Source: Verrucomicrobiales bacterium
GTDB taxonomy: Bacteria; Verrucomicrobiota; Verrucomicrobiia; Verrucomicrobiales; DEV007
DNA length: 42,191 nucleotides
Direction of reading: 5' to 3'
Assembly: GCA_016795505.1 (NCBI GenBank)
Contig: JAEUHH010000113.1
Coordinates: forward strand, 1-42,191
In this document: one piece after another, positions 8,500 through 15,561 of the stretch
Numbering within the stretch: position 1 is the stretch's first letter
How the letters are laid out: each line of letters begins with the position of its first letter
Position numbers and translations under genes: made by a program
The notes under the pieces: model-generated
What the model was told of the DNA's origin: nothing
Database searches by the model: none
The model's input: the letters and a program-made list of their open reading frames with translations, nothing else

Positions 8500-9393
8500 T
8501 CACTGCGCGCCGTGGCGGCCTCTGAAAAAGGCGTGCAGGGCGGGCAGGTAGTCGCGATCGGTGCCGAGGGCGATCTTGTCGATGGCGAGGCGGCGGAATT
8601 GGCTGTCGAGCTCCGTCTGCCAGCGGGCGGCCTCGGCGGCATAGGCGCGCCGCAGTTTCGGGCTGGAAGTGTTGATTTCGATCTGCTCGCCGGTCTCCGG
8701 GTCCTCCAGCCGCACCCGCCCGGCGGGTGGCAGGGCGTATTCGGCGGGATCGCTGACCTGGATGGCGATCATGTCGTGTTGGCGGCTCACGGTGCGGAGG
8801 TCGGCTGCGAGGTCGCCAGGGAAGAGAAAGTCGGAAATCATGAAAACCAGCGACCGGCGTCGCACGTGGTTTTGCAGGATGTGCACCGTCGGTGCGAGGG
8901 CGGTCTGGTGGCGCATGGGCCGGTGATAGAGGATCTCCCGGATCAGGCGCAGCACGTGGCTGCTGCCCTTTTTGGCCGGCACGAACAGCTCGATCTCGTC
9001 GGTGAACAGGATGAGTCCGACTTTGTCCTTGTTTTGCAGGGCGCTGAAAGCCAGCAGGGCGGCGACCTCGGCCATGAGCTCCCGTTTGCTTGGGCCGTGG
9101 CTGCCGTAGTTGCCCGATGCGCTCACGTCGATGGCGAGGAAGACGGTCAACTCGCGCTGCTCGACGAATTTCTTCACAAAGGGCGCCCCGAGCCGGGCGG
9201 TGACATTCCAGTCGATCGAGCGGACCTCGTCGCCGGGCTGGTATTCGCGGAAATCCTCGAAATCGATCCCCTGGCCCTTGAAACAACTGTGATACTCGCC
9301 GCCGATCGACTCGCGCACGAGACCGCGGGTGCGCAGCTCGATCTTGCGGATCTTGCGCAGGATGTCGGCGATCTCGGCTTTGTCGTCGGTCAT
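8500..9393 (-). CDS. DUF58 domain protein (vWA-like)
   Basis: The 297-residue protein shows the DUF58 signature GIDFEDFREYQPGDEVRSID followed by WNVTARLGAPFVKKF, and a vWA-like fold with the metal-site start FLAIDVSASG. DUF58 proteins usually sit next to a MoxR AAA+ ATPase and membrane vWA proteins, and are thought to help metal-dependent assembly or activation of envelope complexes. None of those partners is in this neighbourhood; the nearest same-strand gene is an ECF sigma factor about 300 bp upstream. No signal peptide or membrane segment, so cytoplasmic. Start at ATG 9393. Confidence 0.92.
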   Translation of the reverse strand: MTDDKAEIADILRKIRKIELRTRGLVRESIGGEYHSCFKGQGIDFEDFREYQPGDEVRSIDWNVTARLGAPFVKKFVEQRELTVFLAIDVSASGNYGSHGPSKRELMAEVAALLAFSALQNKDKVGLILFTDEIELFVPAKKGSSHVLRLIREILYHRPMRHQTALAPTVHILQNHVRRRSLVFMISDFLFPGDLAADLRTVSRQHDMIAIQVSDPAEYALPPAGRVRLEDPETGEQIEINTSSPKLRRAYAAEAARWQTELDSQFRRLAIDKIALGTDRDYLPALHAFFRGRHGAQ

Positions 9394-9418
9394 GGCTCGG
9401 GGTGTTTTCGGGAGAGAG

Positions 9419-9573
9419 GGGATTTTGGGACAGGATTAACGGGATTTTGGGACAGGATTAACGGGATTTGGGGACAGGATTAACAGGATTTGGGGGCGGG
9501 ATTGACGGGATTTGGGGGCGGGATTGACGGGATTTGGGGGCGGGATTGACGAGGATTATAGGGCGGGATTGAC
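9419..9573. repeat. Tandem array of a 22-bp unit (7 copies)
   Basis: Seven head-to-tail units of the form gggatttNggNNNgggattNac, six of 22 bp and the last of 23 bp, lie just upstream of the DUF58 start. The first three carry acaggattaac and the later ones gcgggattgac, so the array has diverged in two blocks. The unit is not interspersed with unique spacers, so it is not a CRISPR. The rest of the gap (9574-9697) shows no gene. Confidence 0.9.
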
Positions 9574-9697
9574 CGGGGGGCTGGCTTGGGAGGGAGATGG
9601 GTAGGGCGGTTGTTGATGGCAGGGCCGGCATTTTCGGAAATGCGCTGATATGGAGTTAATCCCACCCCACGGCCCCGTCAATCGCGGTGCGATGCGC

Positions 9698-10336
9698 TCA
9701 ATCCTGCCCCAGATAAGCCGCCAGGCTCTCTTTCAACTGCGTCCGGGCCCGGAACAGCAGGCTCTTCACGGCCGGCAGGGACAGGTGGAGGATCTCCCCG
9801 ATTTCCTCGTAGGGCATGTCCTCGTAGCGGCGCAGGATCACGGCGAGACGCTGCTTTTCCGGGAGTTGCTGGATGGCGCGGTCGATGGCGTCCTCCAACT
9901 CCCGCTGGAGGATCGACTCGTCCGGGTTTTTCGCGGAGTCATCCGGCGTGCCGATGTGAAAGTCGTCCTCCCGCTCGTCGAAGGACACCACCGGCTTGCG
10001 CTGGCGGCGGCGCATCTCGTTGAAGACCAGATTCCGCGTGATGGTGAACAGCCAGGTCGTAAATTTCGCCTGCGGCTCGTAGCGCTTGGCCGATTTCCAG
10101 ATTCGGATGAAAACCTGCTGCGCGATGTCCTCGGCGTCGTCGGGGTGGCCCAGCATCTTGGCCACCGTCCCGATCACGGCGCGCTGGTGGATGGACACCA
10201 ATTCCTCGAAGGCCCGGACATCGCCATCGCGCACGCGGAGCATCAGGGCGACGTGATGATCATTGGACTGGGACAGATCCTCGTCCTGAGCCTCGCCGGC
10301 GGGCAGTACGTCAGGCAGGTCGGAGGTGTCATCCAT
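9698..10336 (-). CDS. ECF-type RNA polymerase sigma factor
   Basis: The 212-residue protein has sigma region 2 at about 41-110 (DDAEDIAQQVFIRIWKSA, then FTTWLFTITRNLVFNEMRRR) and region 4 at about 145-205 (LPEKQRLAVILRRYEDMPYE, then EIGEILHLSLPAVKSLLFRA). It directs RNA polymerase to a specific promoter set. An acidic N-terminal tail of about 30 residues precedes region 2. No anti-sigma factor is adjacent, so its control is unknown. ATG 10336 is chosen; longer frames would run through the promoter region shared with menF and add unconserved residues. Confidence 0.93.
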   Translation of the reverse strand: MDDTSDLPDVLPAGEAQDEDLSQSNDHHVALMLRVRDGDVRAFEELVSIHQRAVIGTVAKMLGHPDDAEDIAQQVFIRIWKSAKRYEPQAKFTTWLFTITRNLVFNEMRRRQRKPVVSFDEREDDFHIGTPDDSAKNPDESILQRELEDAIDRAIQQLPEKQRLAVILRRYEDMPYEEIGEILHLSLPAVKSLLFRARTQLKESLAAYLGQD

Positions 10337-10589
10337 AGAAGGGCGGGATTCGGCGGGACGCGGCGGGCTGAGGAGACGGCCAAAGCCGGCGCCGTTGCTA
10401 AAGTCCAGAGTTGTCGCGTTGAGTGCCAGCGTTTTTTCGGAGTTGATTGAGCGATGAAACCATGGGTGTCGGCACAAGTTTCGGGCGTTTTCCGGAGGCG
10501 CAAACCACTTGAAGAGGAGCCGGTTTCGTGTCCTGTCTGGCACGCCCGGCGTAACCTCTCCCAGAGCCTTCCTTTCCCAGCGTCTCCCC
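10337..10589. promoter_or_regulatory. Divergent intergenic region, sigma factor / menF
   Basis: This gap must hold the promoters for the ECF sigma gene (-) and the men operon (+). No repeat family of the window enters it. I cannot define -35/-10 boxes with confidence. Its exact right limit depends on the menF start (GTG 10590 or TTG 10509). Confidence 0.4.
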
Positions 10590-11621
10590 GTGCCAGATTT
10601 GTCTCCCCATCGCGATTTTGCCTTCCTGAAAATCGGCCCCGGCCGGTTTGTCTGCGGGGTGGGGCCGTTCGCCGGAGCCGCCGAGCCGCCCTCGGATGGC
10701 CGGGCGGCGTTTTACATCAATGACTTCCAGCTCAGCGATCCCGCGCCGTGGAAAGTGCCCGCCCGCGCCTTTGAGACGTCCGATGTGCGGCAGTTGTTGC
10801 CGGAAAATGGCTCCACGCCCCTCCCGGCGATCGAGTGGCACGGCCTCCGCGACGGGGAATTCCGCGGCATTTACGACGAGATCCAGCGTGAGATCGCCGG
10901 TGGTCGCCTGGAGAAATCGGTGCCCGTCATCACCGAACGCGGCCAACTGAACGGTGGCGACCCCGCGGCCCTCGTGAAGGCGGTCAATGGCGCCGCAGAG
11001 GAGCTGTGGGGCTACGGCTATCGCCTCGGCGATGCGGGCATGATCGGCGCCACACCGGAGCAATTTCTCAACGTCCGCGGCGACCAGCTCGAAACGATGG
11101 CCCTGGCCGGCACCGCGCCGAAGCACGAAGCCGGCGATTTCCTGAGCGATCCCAAGGAGATCCGGGAGCACGAGTTCGTCGCCCATTACCTCATCGAAAA
11201 GCTCTCCACCATCGGCAGCATGGTGCGCGAGACCCGCTGCGTCATGGATCTGGGCACTCTGGTGCATTTCCTGTCCCGCATCCGGGTGAAACTGAACGAG
11301 CCTGTGCCCGACCTGAATGCCCTGATCCGCCTGATGCACCCCACGCCCGCCCTCGGCGCCTATCCGCGGGGCGAAGGCGCGTTGCGGATGCTCTGCGGCT
11401 TCCGCGAGCGGCTCGGCGCCCCGCCGCAGTTCGGCGCGCCTTTCGGCGTGTCCTGGGGCGGGGAATTTCGCTCGGTCGTGGCGATTAGGAATGTCTCCTG
11501 GTCCGGCACCGAGATGCGTCTGCCCGCCGGCTGCGGCATCATCCGCGAGAGCCGCTTCGACCGCGAATGGCGCGAGCTGGCCCTGAAGCGGAATTCGGTG
11601 AAGGCGCTGCTGGGGGTGTAG
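10590..11621 (+). CDS. menF: Isochorismate synthase MenF
   Basis: The 343-residue protein is a chorismate-binding enzyme and, by its place before menD, the isochorismate synthase of menaquinone synthesis (chorismate to isochorismate, Mg-dependent). Signatures are the active-site segment around IGATPEQFL, the EIREHEFVAHYLIEKLS helix, MHPTPALGAYPRGEGALRML and the C-terminal MRLPAGCGIIRESRFDREW. The frame is open upstream to a TTG at 10509, which would add 27 residues with no family resemblance; I prefer the GTG at 10590, reading MPDLSPHRDFAFLKIG. No clear ribosome-binding site supports either. menD follows after 22 bp. Confidence 0.92.
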   Translation: MPDLSPHRDFAFLKIGPGRFVCGVGPFAGAAEPPSDGRAAFYINDFQLSDPAPWKVPARAFETSDVRQLLPENGSTPLPAIEWHGLRDGEFRGIYDEIQREIAGGRLEKSVPVITERGQLNGGDPAALVKAVNGAAEELWGYGYRLGDAGMIGATPEQFLNVRGDQLETMALAGTAPKHEAGDFLSDPKEIREHEFVAHYLIEKLSTIGSMVRETRCVMDLGTLVHFLSRIRVKLNEPVPDLNALIRLMHPTPALGAYPRGEGALRMLCGFRERLGAPPQFGAPFGVSWGGEFRSVVAIRNVSWSGTEMRLPAGCGIIRESRFDREWRELALKRNSVKALLGV

Positions 11622-11643
11622 CGGATCGATTCCCAGTGGACCC

Positions 11644-13197
11644 ATGTCAAACGCCGCCCTCGCCGCTGTCACCCTGGAGGAGTCCCTGAGCTGGGGCGTG
11701 CGGGATTTCGTCGTCTGCACTGGGGCGCGAAATGCCCCGCTGGTGCTGCCGCTGCTGGAGGCGCCATCGGCGGTGCGGGTGTGGCGGCATTTCGACGAAC
11801 GCAGTGCCGCCTTTTTTGCCCTCGGCTTGGCCCGGCGGGAACGTCGGCCGGTCGCCGTGGTGACGACCTCGGGCACTGCGGTGGCGGAACTGCTGCCGGC
11901 GGTGATCGAGGCTCACTATGCTGGCCTGCCGCTGTTGCTGATCACCGCCGACCGGCCGAAGCGCTTTCGCGGCACCGGCGCGCCGCAGGCTATCCTGCAG
12001 GCCCATCTGTTCGGCGAGCACAGCGAGGGCTGTCTCGATGTCGAGGCGGCGGAGGATTTTCCGCGCGGCTTCCCATGGAGCCGGCTGCGGCCCATCCAGG
12101 TGAATCCCGGCTTTGAAGAGCCCGGTGCCGAGCCGCCGGCTGTTGTTGATTGGGTAGGAGCGATGCACCGGGTCACGGCTCCGATGAGACCCTGTCTGAT
12201 CGGAGATGAGACCCTGTTGGATCGTTTTTTGGCCGACTTTGCGGACGGCGTCGTGATCCTGGGCGAGATCGACGCGACCGACCGGCCGGCGGTGGAAGGG
12301 TTTCTCAAAACGCTGGGCGCGCCTGTGTGGACCGAGGCCACCTCGGGGTTGCGCGAGTCGGCCGCGCTGGCCCATCTACTGCTGCCTGGTGGCGACGGGG
12401 CTTTCCGCGAGTGGCGCCCGGCAAAGGTGCTGCGTATAGGCGGCGTGCCGAGTCTTCGCTACTGGCGGGATCTGGAGTCGCAGCCGCGGGTACCTGTGTT
12501 GTCGGTGACGCGGACAGGCTTTTCCGGCTTGGCGCGGGCGAGTGAGACGCTGCCGTGGGTGGATTTCGCCGCTGTGGCCGTGGCCGGTCGCTCGCAAAGG
12601 CCGGACATGCCAGTCGATGAACGGCGCGAGCGCTTGCCGGCTTTTCCCCGCAGTGAACCGGCCTGGATGGGTGCGCTGTCAGAGGTGATTCCGTCTGAGG
12701 CGCGGATCTTCCTCGGCAACAGTCTGCCGATCCGGGAATGGAATCTGGCGGCGACCCGCGCGGTGCCGCATCCGGCTGTCCACGCAAACCGCGGGGCGAA
12801 TGGCATTGACGGGGAGGTCTCGACCTTTCTCGGGCTCAGCGAGGGCGCCGCGGAGGCGTGGGGGATCTTCGGTGATCTGACGGCGCTTTACGATCTGAAT
12901 GCGCCGTGGGTGCTCGATCAACTGAGCGCGGGGCGGCGGCGACTGGTGGTGATCAACAACGGCGGCGGCCGCATTTTCTCCCGCCTTGCCTCCCTGTCCG
13001 GGATCGATGAAAGCCGGAAACGGATCACTGAGAATCGCCACGCCATCGGCTTCGAGCCTTGGGCGCGGCTGTGGGGGCTGGGCTATCGGCGTCTGACCGA
13101 TCCGGCTGGCCTCGCCGAGGTTGCGGCCGAGGACGAGGCGGCGGCCATCATCGAGATCGTGCCTGATGCGGCGGAAACGGAGGCTTTCTGGGGATGA
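11644..13197 (+). CDS. menD: SEPHCHC synthase MenD
   Basis: The 517-residue ThDP enzyme joins isochorismate and 2-oxoglutarate in menaquinone synthesis. Signatures: HFDERSAAFFALGLA with the catalytic Glu that activates ThDP, TTSGTAVAELLPAVIEAHYA, LITADRPKRFRGTGAPQ, NRGANGIDGEVSTFLG, GDLTALYDLN and VVINNGGGRIFSRL. The first motif reads VCTGARNAPL where the family usually has PGSRS(A/T)PL, so two positions of this substrate-site loop are changed. Residues of about 180-194 are encoded by a dispersed modular repeat. The gene lies 22 bp after menF and overlaps menH by 4 bp (ATGA). It is somewhat shorter than E. coli MenD (556 residues). Cytoplasmic. Confidence 0.94.
   Translation: MSNAALAAVTLEESLSWGVRDFVVCTGARNAPLVLPLLEAPSAVRVWRHFDERSAAFFALGLARRERRPVAVVTTSGTAVAELLPAVIEAHYAGLPLLLITADRPKRFRGTGAPQAILQAHLFGEHSEGCLDVEAAEDFPRGFPWSRLRPIQVNPGFEEPGAEPPAVVDWVGAMHRVTAPMRPCLIGDETLLDRFLADFADGVVILGEIDATDRPAVEGFLKTLGAPVWTEATSGLRESAALAHLLLPGGDGAFREWRPAKVLRIGGVPSLRYWRDLESQPRVPVLSVTRTGFSGLARASETLPWVDFAAVAVAGRSQRPDMPVDERRERLPAFPRSEPAWMGALSEVIPSEARIFLGNSLPIREWNLAATRAVPHPAVHANRGANGIDGEVSTFLGLSEGAAEAWGIFGDLTALYDLNAPWVLDQLSAGRRRLVVINNGGGRIFSRLASLSGIDESRKRITENRHAIGFEPWARLWGLGYRRLTDPAGLAEVAAEDEAAAIIEIVPDAAETEAFWG
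12181..12224 (+). repeat. Dispersed 22-bp-module repeat, copy 2 (inside menD)
   Basis: The gatgagaccctgt core occurs at 12183 and again at 12205, 22 bp apart, as in the intergenic copies. It lies in frame within menD and encodes MRPCLIGDETLLDR. Because 22 is not a multiple of three, the two modules are read in different frames. The reading frame of menD stays open through it. Confidence 0.8.
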
Positions 13198-13898
13198 TCC
13201 ACGCGCTGCACGGCAATCTGGGCGCAGCATCGGACTGCGCGGCGGTGCCGTTTTCCGATCCGGTGGTGACGCCGGATCTCTGGGCGTGGCAGGAACGATT
13301 CCCGGCCTTGTCGCTGGAGGCGTTCGGCCTGCGCTGGGCGGATGACGTGGCGGCGCTGGATGCTGCACCGGTGCTGCTGGGCTATTCGCTGGGCGGCCGG
13401 TTGGGCTTGCAGGCGCTGGCGGCGCGACCGTCGCTGTGGCGGGGGGCGATTTTCGTTTCGACGCATCCCGGCTTGGTTTCCGCGGAAGAGCGGGAAGCGC
13501 GCCGGGCGCATGATGCCGTGTGGGCGCGACGGGCACGGGAGGAAAGCTGGGACGCATTTTTGGCGGACTGGAACGCCCAGCCGGTGCTGGCGCATCAGGC
13601 TGTGCCGGCGAGTCAGCCTGCGCTGGAGCCGCGGCGCGAGGCGATCGCGGGCGGGTTCGAGAGTTGGTCGCTGGGCTGTCAGCTCCCGATGGAGGGCGTA
13701 CTGGCCCGGTCGGCATGTCCAATCTGGTGGGTGGTCGGCGAGCGGGATGCTCCGTATCGGGCGCTGGCTCGCCGCGTGGCCGGGGCGGCGCCGGCGGTGC
13801 GGGTGGTCGTCGTGCCTGGAGCCGGGCATCGGCTGCTCTGGGAGCGTCCCGAAGCGCTGGCTGAGATCGCGGCGGAGGCGCTGGGGCAGATGGGATGA
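13194..13898 (+). CDS. menH: MenH-like alpha/beta hydrolase (SHCHC synthase)
   Basis: The 234-residue protein is a small alpha/beta hydrolase. It shows the nucleophile elbow GYSLGGRLGLQAL with its Ser, an acid in VVGERDAPYR and a late His in PGAGHRLLWERPEAL. In menaquinone synthesis MenH removes pyruvate from the MenD product to give SHCHC. The assignment rests on the hydrolase motifs together with the ATGA overlap with menD and the shared operon. The oxyanion-loop motif LHGNLG near residues 5-10 is consistent. The stop is followed at once by a stem-forming repeat (13899) that may end the transcript. Confidence 0.88.
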   Translation: MIHALHGNLGAASDCAAVPFSDPVVTPDLWAWQERFPALSLEAFGLRWADDVAALDAAPVLLGYSLGGRLGLQALAARPSLWRGAIFVSTHPGLVSAEEREARRAHDAVWARRAREESWDAFLADWNAQPVLAHQAVPASQPALEPRREAIAGGFESWSLGCQLPMEGVLARSACPIWWVVGERDAPYRALARRVAGAAPAVRVVVVPGAGHRLLWERPEALAEIAAEALGQMG

Positions 13899-13979
13899 AA
13901 GCAGCTTTGGCTTAAGCCCAAAGTGGGCGCCGGTCTGGAGGGCGAGGGGCAGTGCTTGGGCTGAGGCCCAAACGACATT
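13899..13979. repeat. MITE-like element with imperfect inverted ends, copy 1
   Basis: This roughly 80-bp element starts directly after the menH stop. Its ends pair imperfectly (aaagcagctttgg against cccaaacgacattt), and it contains ttgggctgaggcccaa and the conserved core gggcgccggtctggagggcg. A second copy in the same orientation lies at 14581-14662, so the two flank the small membrane gene. It could fold into a bidirectional terminator. Confidence 0.85.
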
Positions 13980-14045
13980 TTTGGCTGAGTCTCGCGGGTC
14001 CGTTGGGGATCTGATTGTCAATCGCAGCAGAAGAGGAATGATCGA

Positions 14046-14438
14046 TCAGAAAAACGAAACCATGGAATAGAGGGCGTAACCAATGGCTGGCAAGAAGACC
14101 ATCAGCGATACCAGTTTCAAAGCCTGGCTGAAGGTCCAAAGCCGGTCATTGAGTCCCCAAAAGAAGTGAAAGTGGAAAAAGGCTCCGATGGCAATGTAGG
14201 CGATGGCGAGAGCGATCCCCGGATTTCCCGTGAGTTCTTCTGAGCCGCCGCGGTTGCCAAACATCGTGGTGTAACCTCTTTGCAGGCAGTGAATGCCATA
14301 AATGATGGGAACCAATGGGAAGGCGATGCCAGCCAGCCATTGCTTGACGGGTCCGCCAGACGGCCCGTGGGCAAGATCCTCGGAATCATCGCCCCACGTT
14401 CTGCGGGAGTCCCGATATCTGTTGTGGGCGGATCTCAT
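14046..14438 (-). CDS. Small membrane protein of unknown function
   Basis: The 130-residue product has a hydrophilic N-terminus (about 34 residues) and three hydrophobic segments, near 36-52 (LAGIAFPLVPIIYGIHCL), 74-95 and 108-127. I do not recognise a family. It is flanked on both sides by direct copies of the MITE-like element and its GC content is lower than its neighbours', so it may have arrived separately. Start at ATG 14438; no strong ribosome-binding site is visible. Confidence 0.65.
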   Translation of the reverse strand: MRSAHNRYRDSRRTWGDDSEDLAHGPSGGPVKQWLAGIAFPLVPIIYGIHCLQRGYTTMFGNRGGSEELTGNPGIALAIAYIAIGAFFHFHFFWGLNDRLWTFSQALKLVSLMVFLPAIGYALYSMVSFF

Positions 14439-14580
14439 GGGTGATCGGGGAGAGGAATGAGGAGTTTCCCTGCGGCTCTTCGCGTCGATGGAACATCATG
14501 CATCGAAGGCGGATCTTCGTCAAGGTGTTCAGTTTTGTGGGAATCCTAACTTGGACGCGTGGCCTGGCTTTGCATTGGTG

Positions 14581-14662
14581 AAAGTAGCTTGGGCGTCGGC
14601 CCCAAGAGGGCGCCGGTCTGGAGGGCGGGGGTAGTGCTTGGGCTGAAGCCCAAACTACTTTT
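14581..14662. repeat. MITE-like element with imperfect inverted ends, copy 2
   Basis: The ends aaagtagcttgggc and gcccaaactacttt are near-complementary, and the core gggcgccggtctggagggcg is shared with the copy at 13899-13979. It lies between the small membrane gene's start and the CHAD gene's stop. The remainder of 14439-14699 holds no gene that I can support. Confidence 0.87.
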
Positions 14663-14699
14663 TCCGGGCAGTGATGGCTTTCCCCGTGGCAACGATTGC

Positions 14700-15557
14700 C
14701 TACCGCAACAAGGTGGCGCGGCCGAGGCGGCGGCAATGTCGAATGATGGCGGTCTCGGCGGCGGCGATGGCCTGGCGGGTGGCGTTGTAGTCGGCGGGGG
14801 TGAGTGCGCCGTCGGCGAGCAGGCGGTCGGCGAAGGCGATGAGGTTGGCGAGGTCGTTGCGTTCGCCCAGCCGGGAGCCGAGCCGGTGGATGCGGGCATC
14901 GAACTTGCCGGGCGCGCGGCCCTGGGAGGCGGCGATGAATTCGCGTTGATAGCGGAGGCGTTTCACCGTCTTGCGCCAGTCGTGCCACAGCTCGGCATCG
15001 AGGCTGCGGGTGGCCTGCCGGGTGTCGCGGCGGGCGCGGCGGAGGCTGCGGCGCAACTCGTGGCGGATGGCGCGACGCAGGGCGTGGGGATGGGCGGGGT
15101 CGAGGGCCTCCCAGGCGGCGATCTCGGCGGTCCAGGCCTCGCGGATCTCATGGAGCAGGGCGTCGTCGCTGCGGGCGGCCTGGATGGCGAGGTCATGTCG
15201 CTGGATGAGCGCTGCGACGACGTGGTCGAGGGCCATGGCGAGGCGTCCGTCGGTCTGAGCGGCGGCGAGATGCTGGGCGAGGCGGGTGAGCACGGTGAGG
15301 TCGCGGGCGCCGGACAGTTTGCCGGACAGTTCGGTCAGGGCGGTGCGCCGGGCCCGGGCGACAGAACGACCAGCATGATCGGCCACGAGACGCCAGGCGG
15401 CGCGGAGGCGCTTGGTGGCGACGCGATTTTCGTGAACCACGGTCTCGTCGGCGAGCGCCGCGGGATCGGCGAGCCGATCGAGACAGGCCCGGGCCACGGC
15501 GGCGGTGAGCTCAGCCAGGGGGAGGTGGGTGCGTGGGGCGGTTTCGGTCGGCTCCAT
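14700..15557 (-). CDS. CHAD domain protein
   Basis: The 285-residue protein is an all-helical CHAD domain rich in conserved His, Arg and Lys. It includes the first repeat signature VHENRVATKRLRAAWRL and the second WHDWRKTVKRLRYQREF. CHAD domains bind inorganic polyphosphate and often sit with polyphosphate or phosphate metabolism genes; none is present here. ATG 15557 is chosen because it lies just 4 bases after the DUF2339 stop, which implies translational coupling with that gene; a longer frame would overlap DUF2339 by about 160 bp. Confidence 0.92.
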   Translation of the reverse strand: MEPTETAPRTHLPLAELTAAVARACLDRLADPAALADETVVHENRVATKRLRAAWRLVADHAGRSVARARRTALTELSGKLSGARDLTVLTRLAQHLAAAQTDGRLAMALDHVVAALIQRHDLAIQAARSDDALLHEIREAWTAEIAAWEALDPAHPHALRRAIRHELRRSLRRARRDTRQATRSLDAELWHDWRKTVKRLRYQREFIAASQGRAPGKFDARIHRLGSRLGERNDLANLIAFADRLLADGALTPADYNATRQAIAAAETAIIRHCRRLGRATLLR

Positions 15558-15561
15558 GGGC

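Noticed and set aside
9419-9573. Possible CRISPR array
   Set aside because: Units are contiguous 22-bp repeats without unique spacers, and no cas genes are present.
14386-14988. 200-codon minus-strand frame spanning the MITE-like element and the CHAD 3' end
   Set aside because: It overlaps the CHAD gene in another frame and translates the repeat element; no family resemblance.
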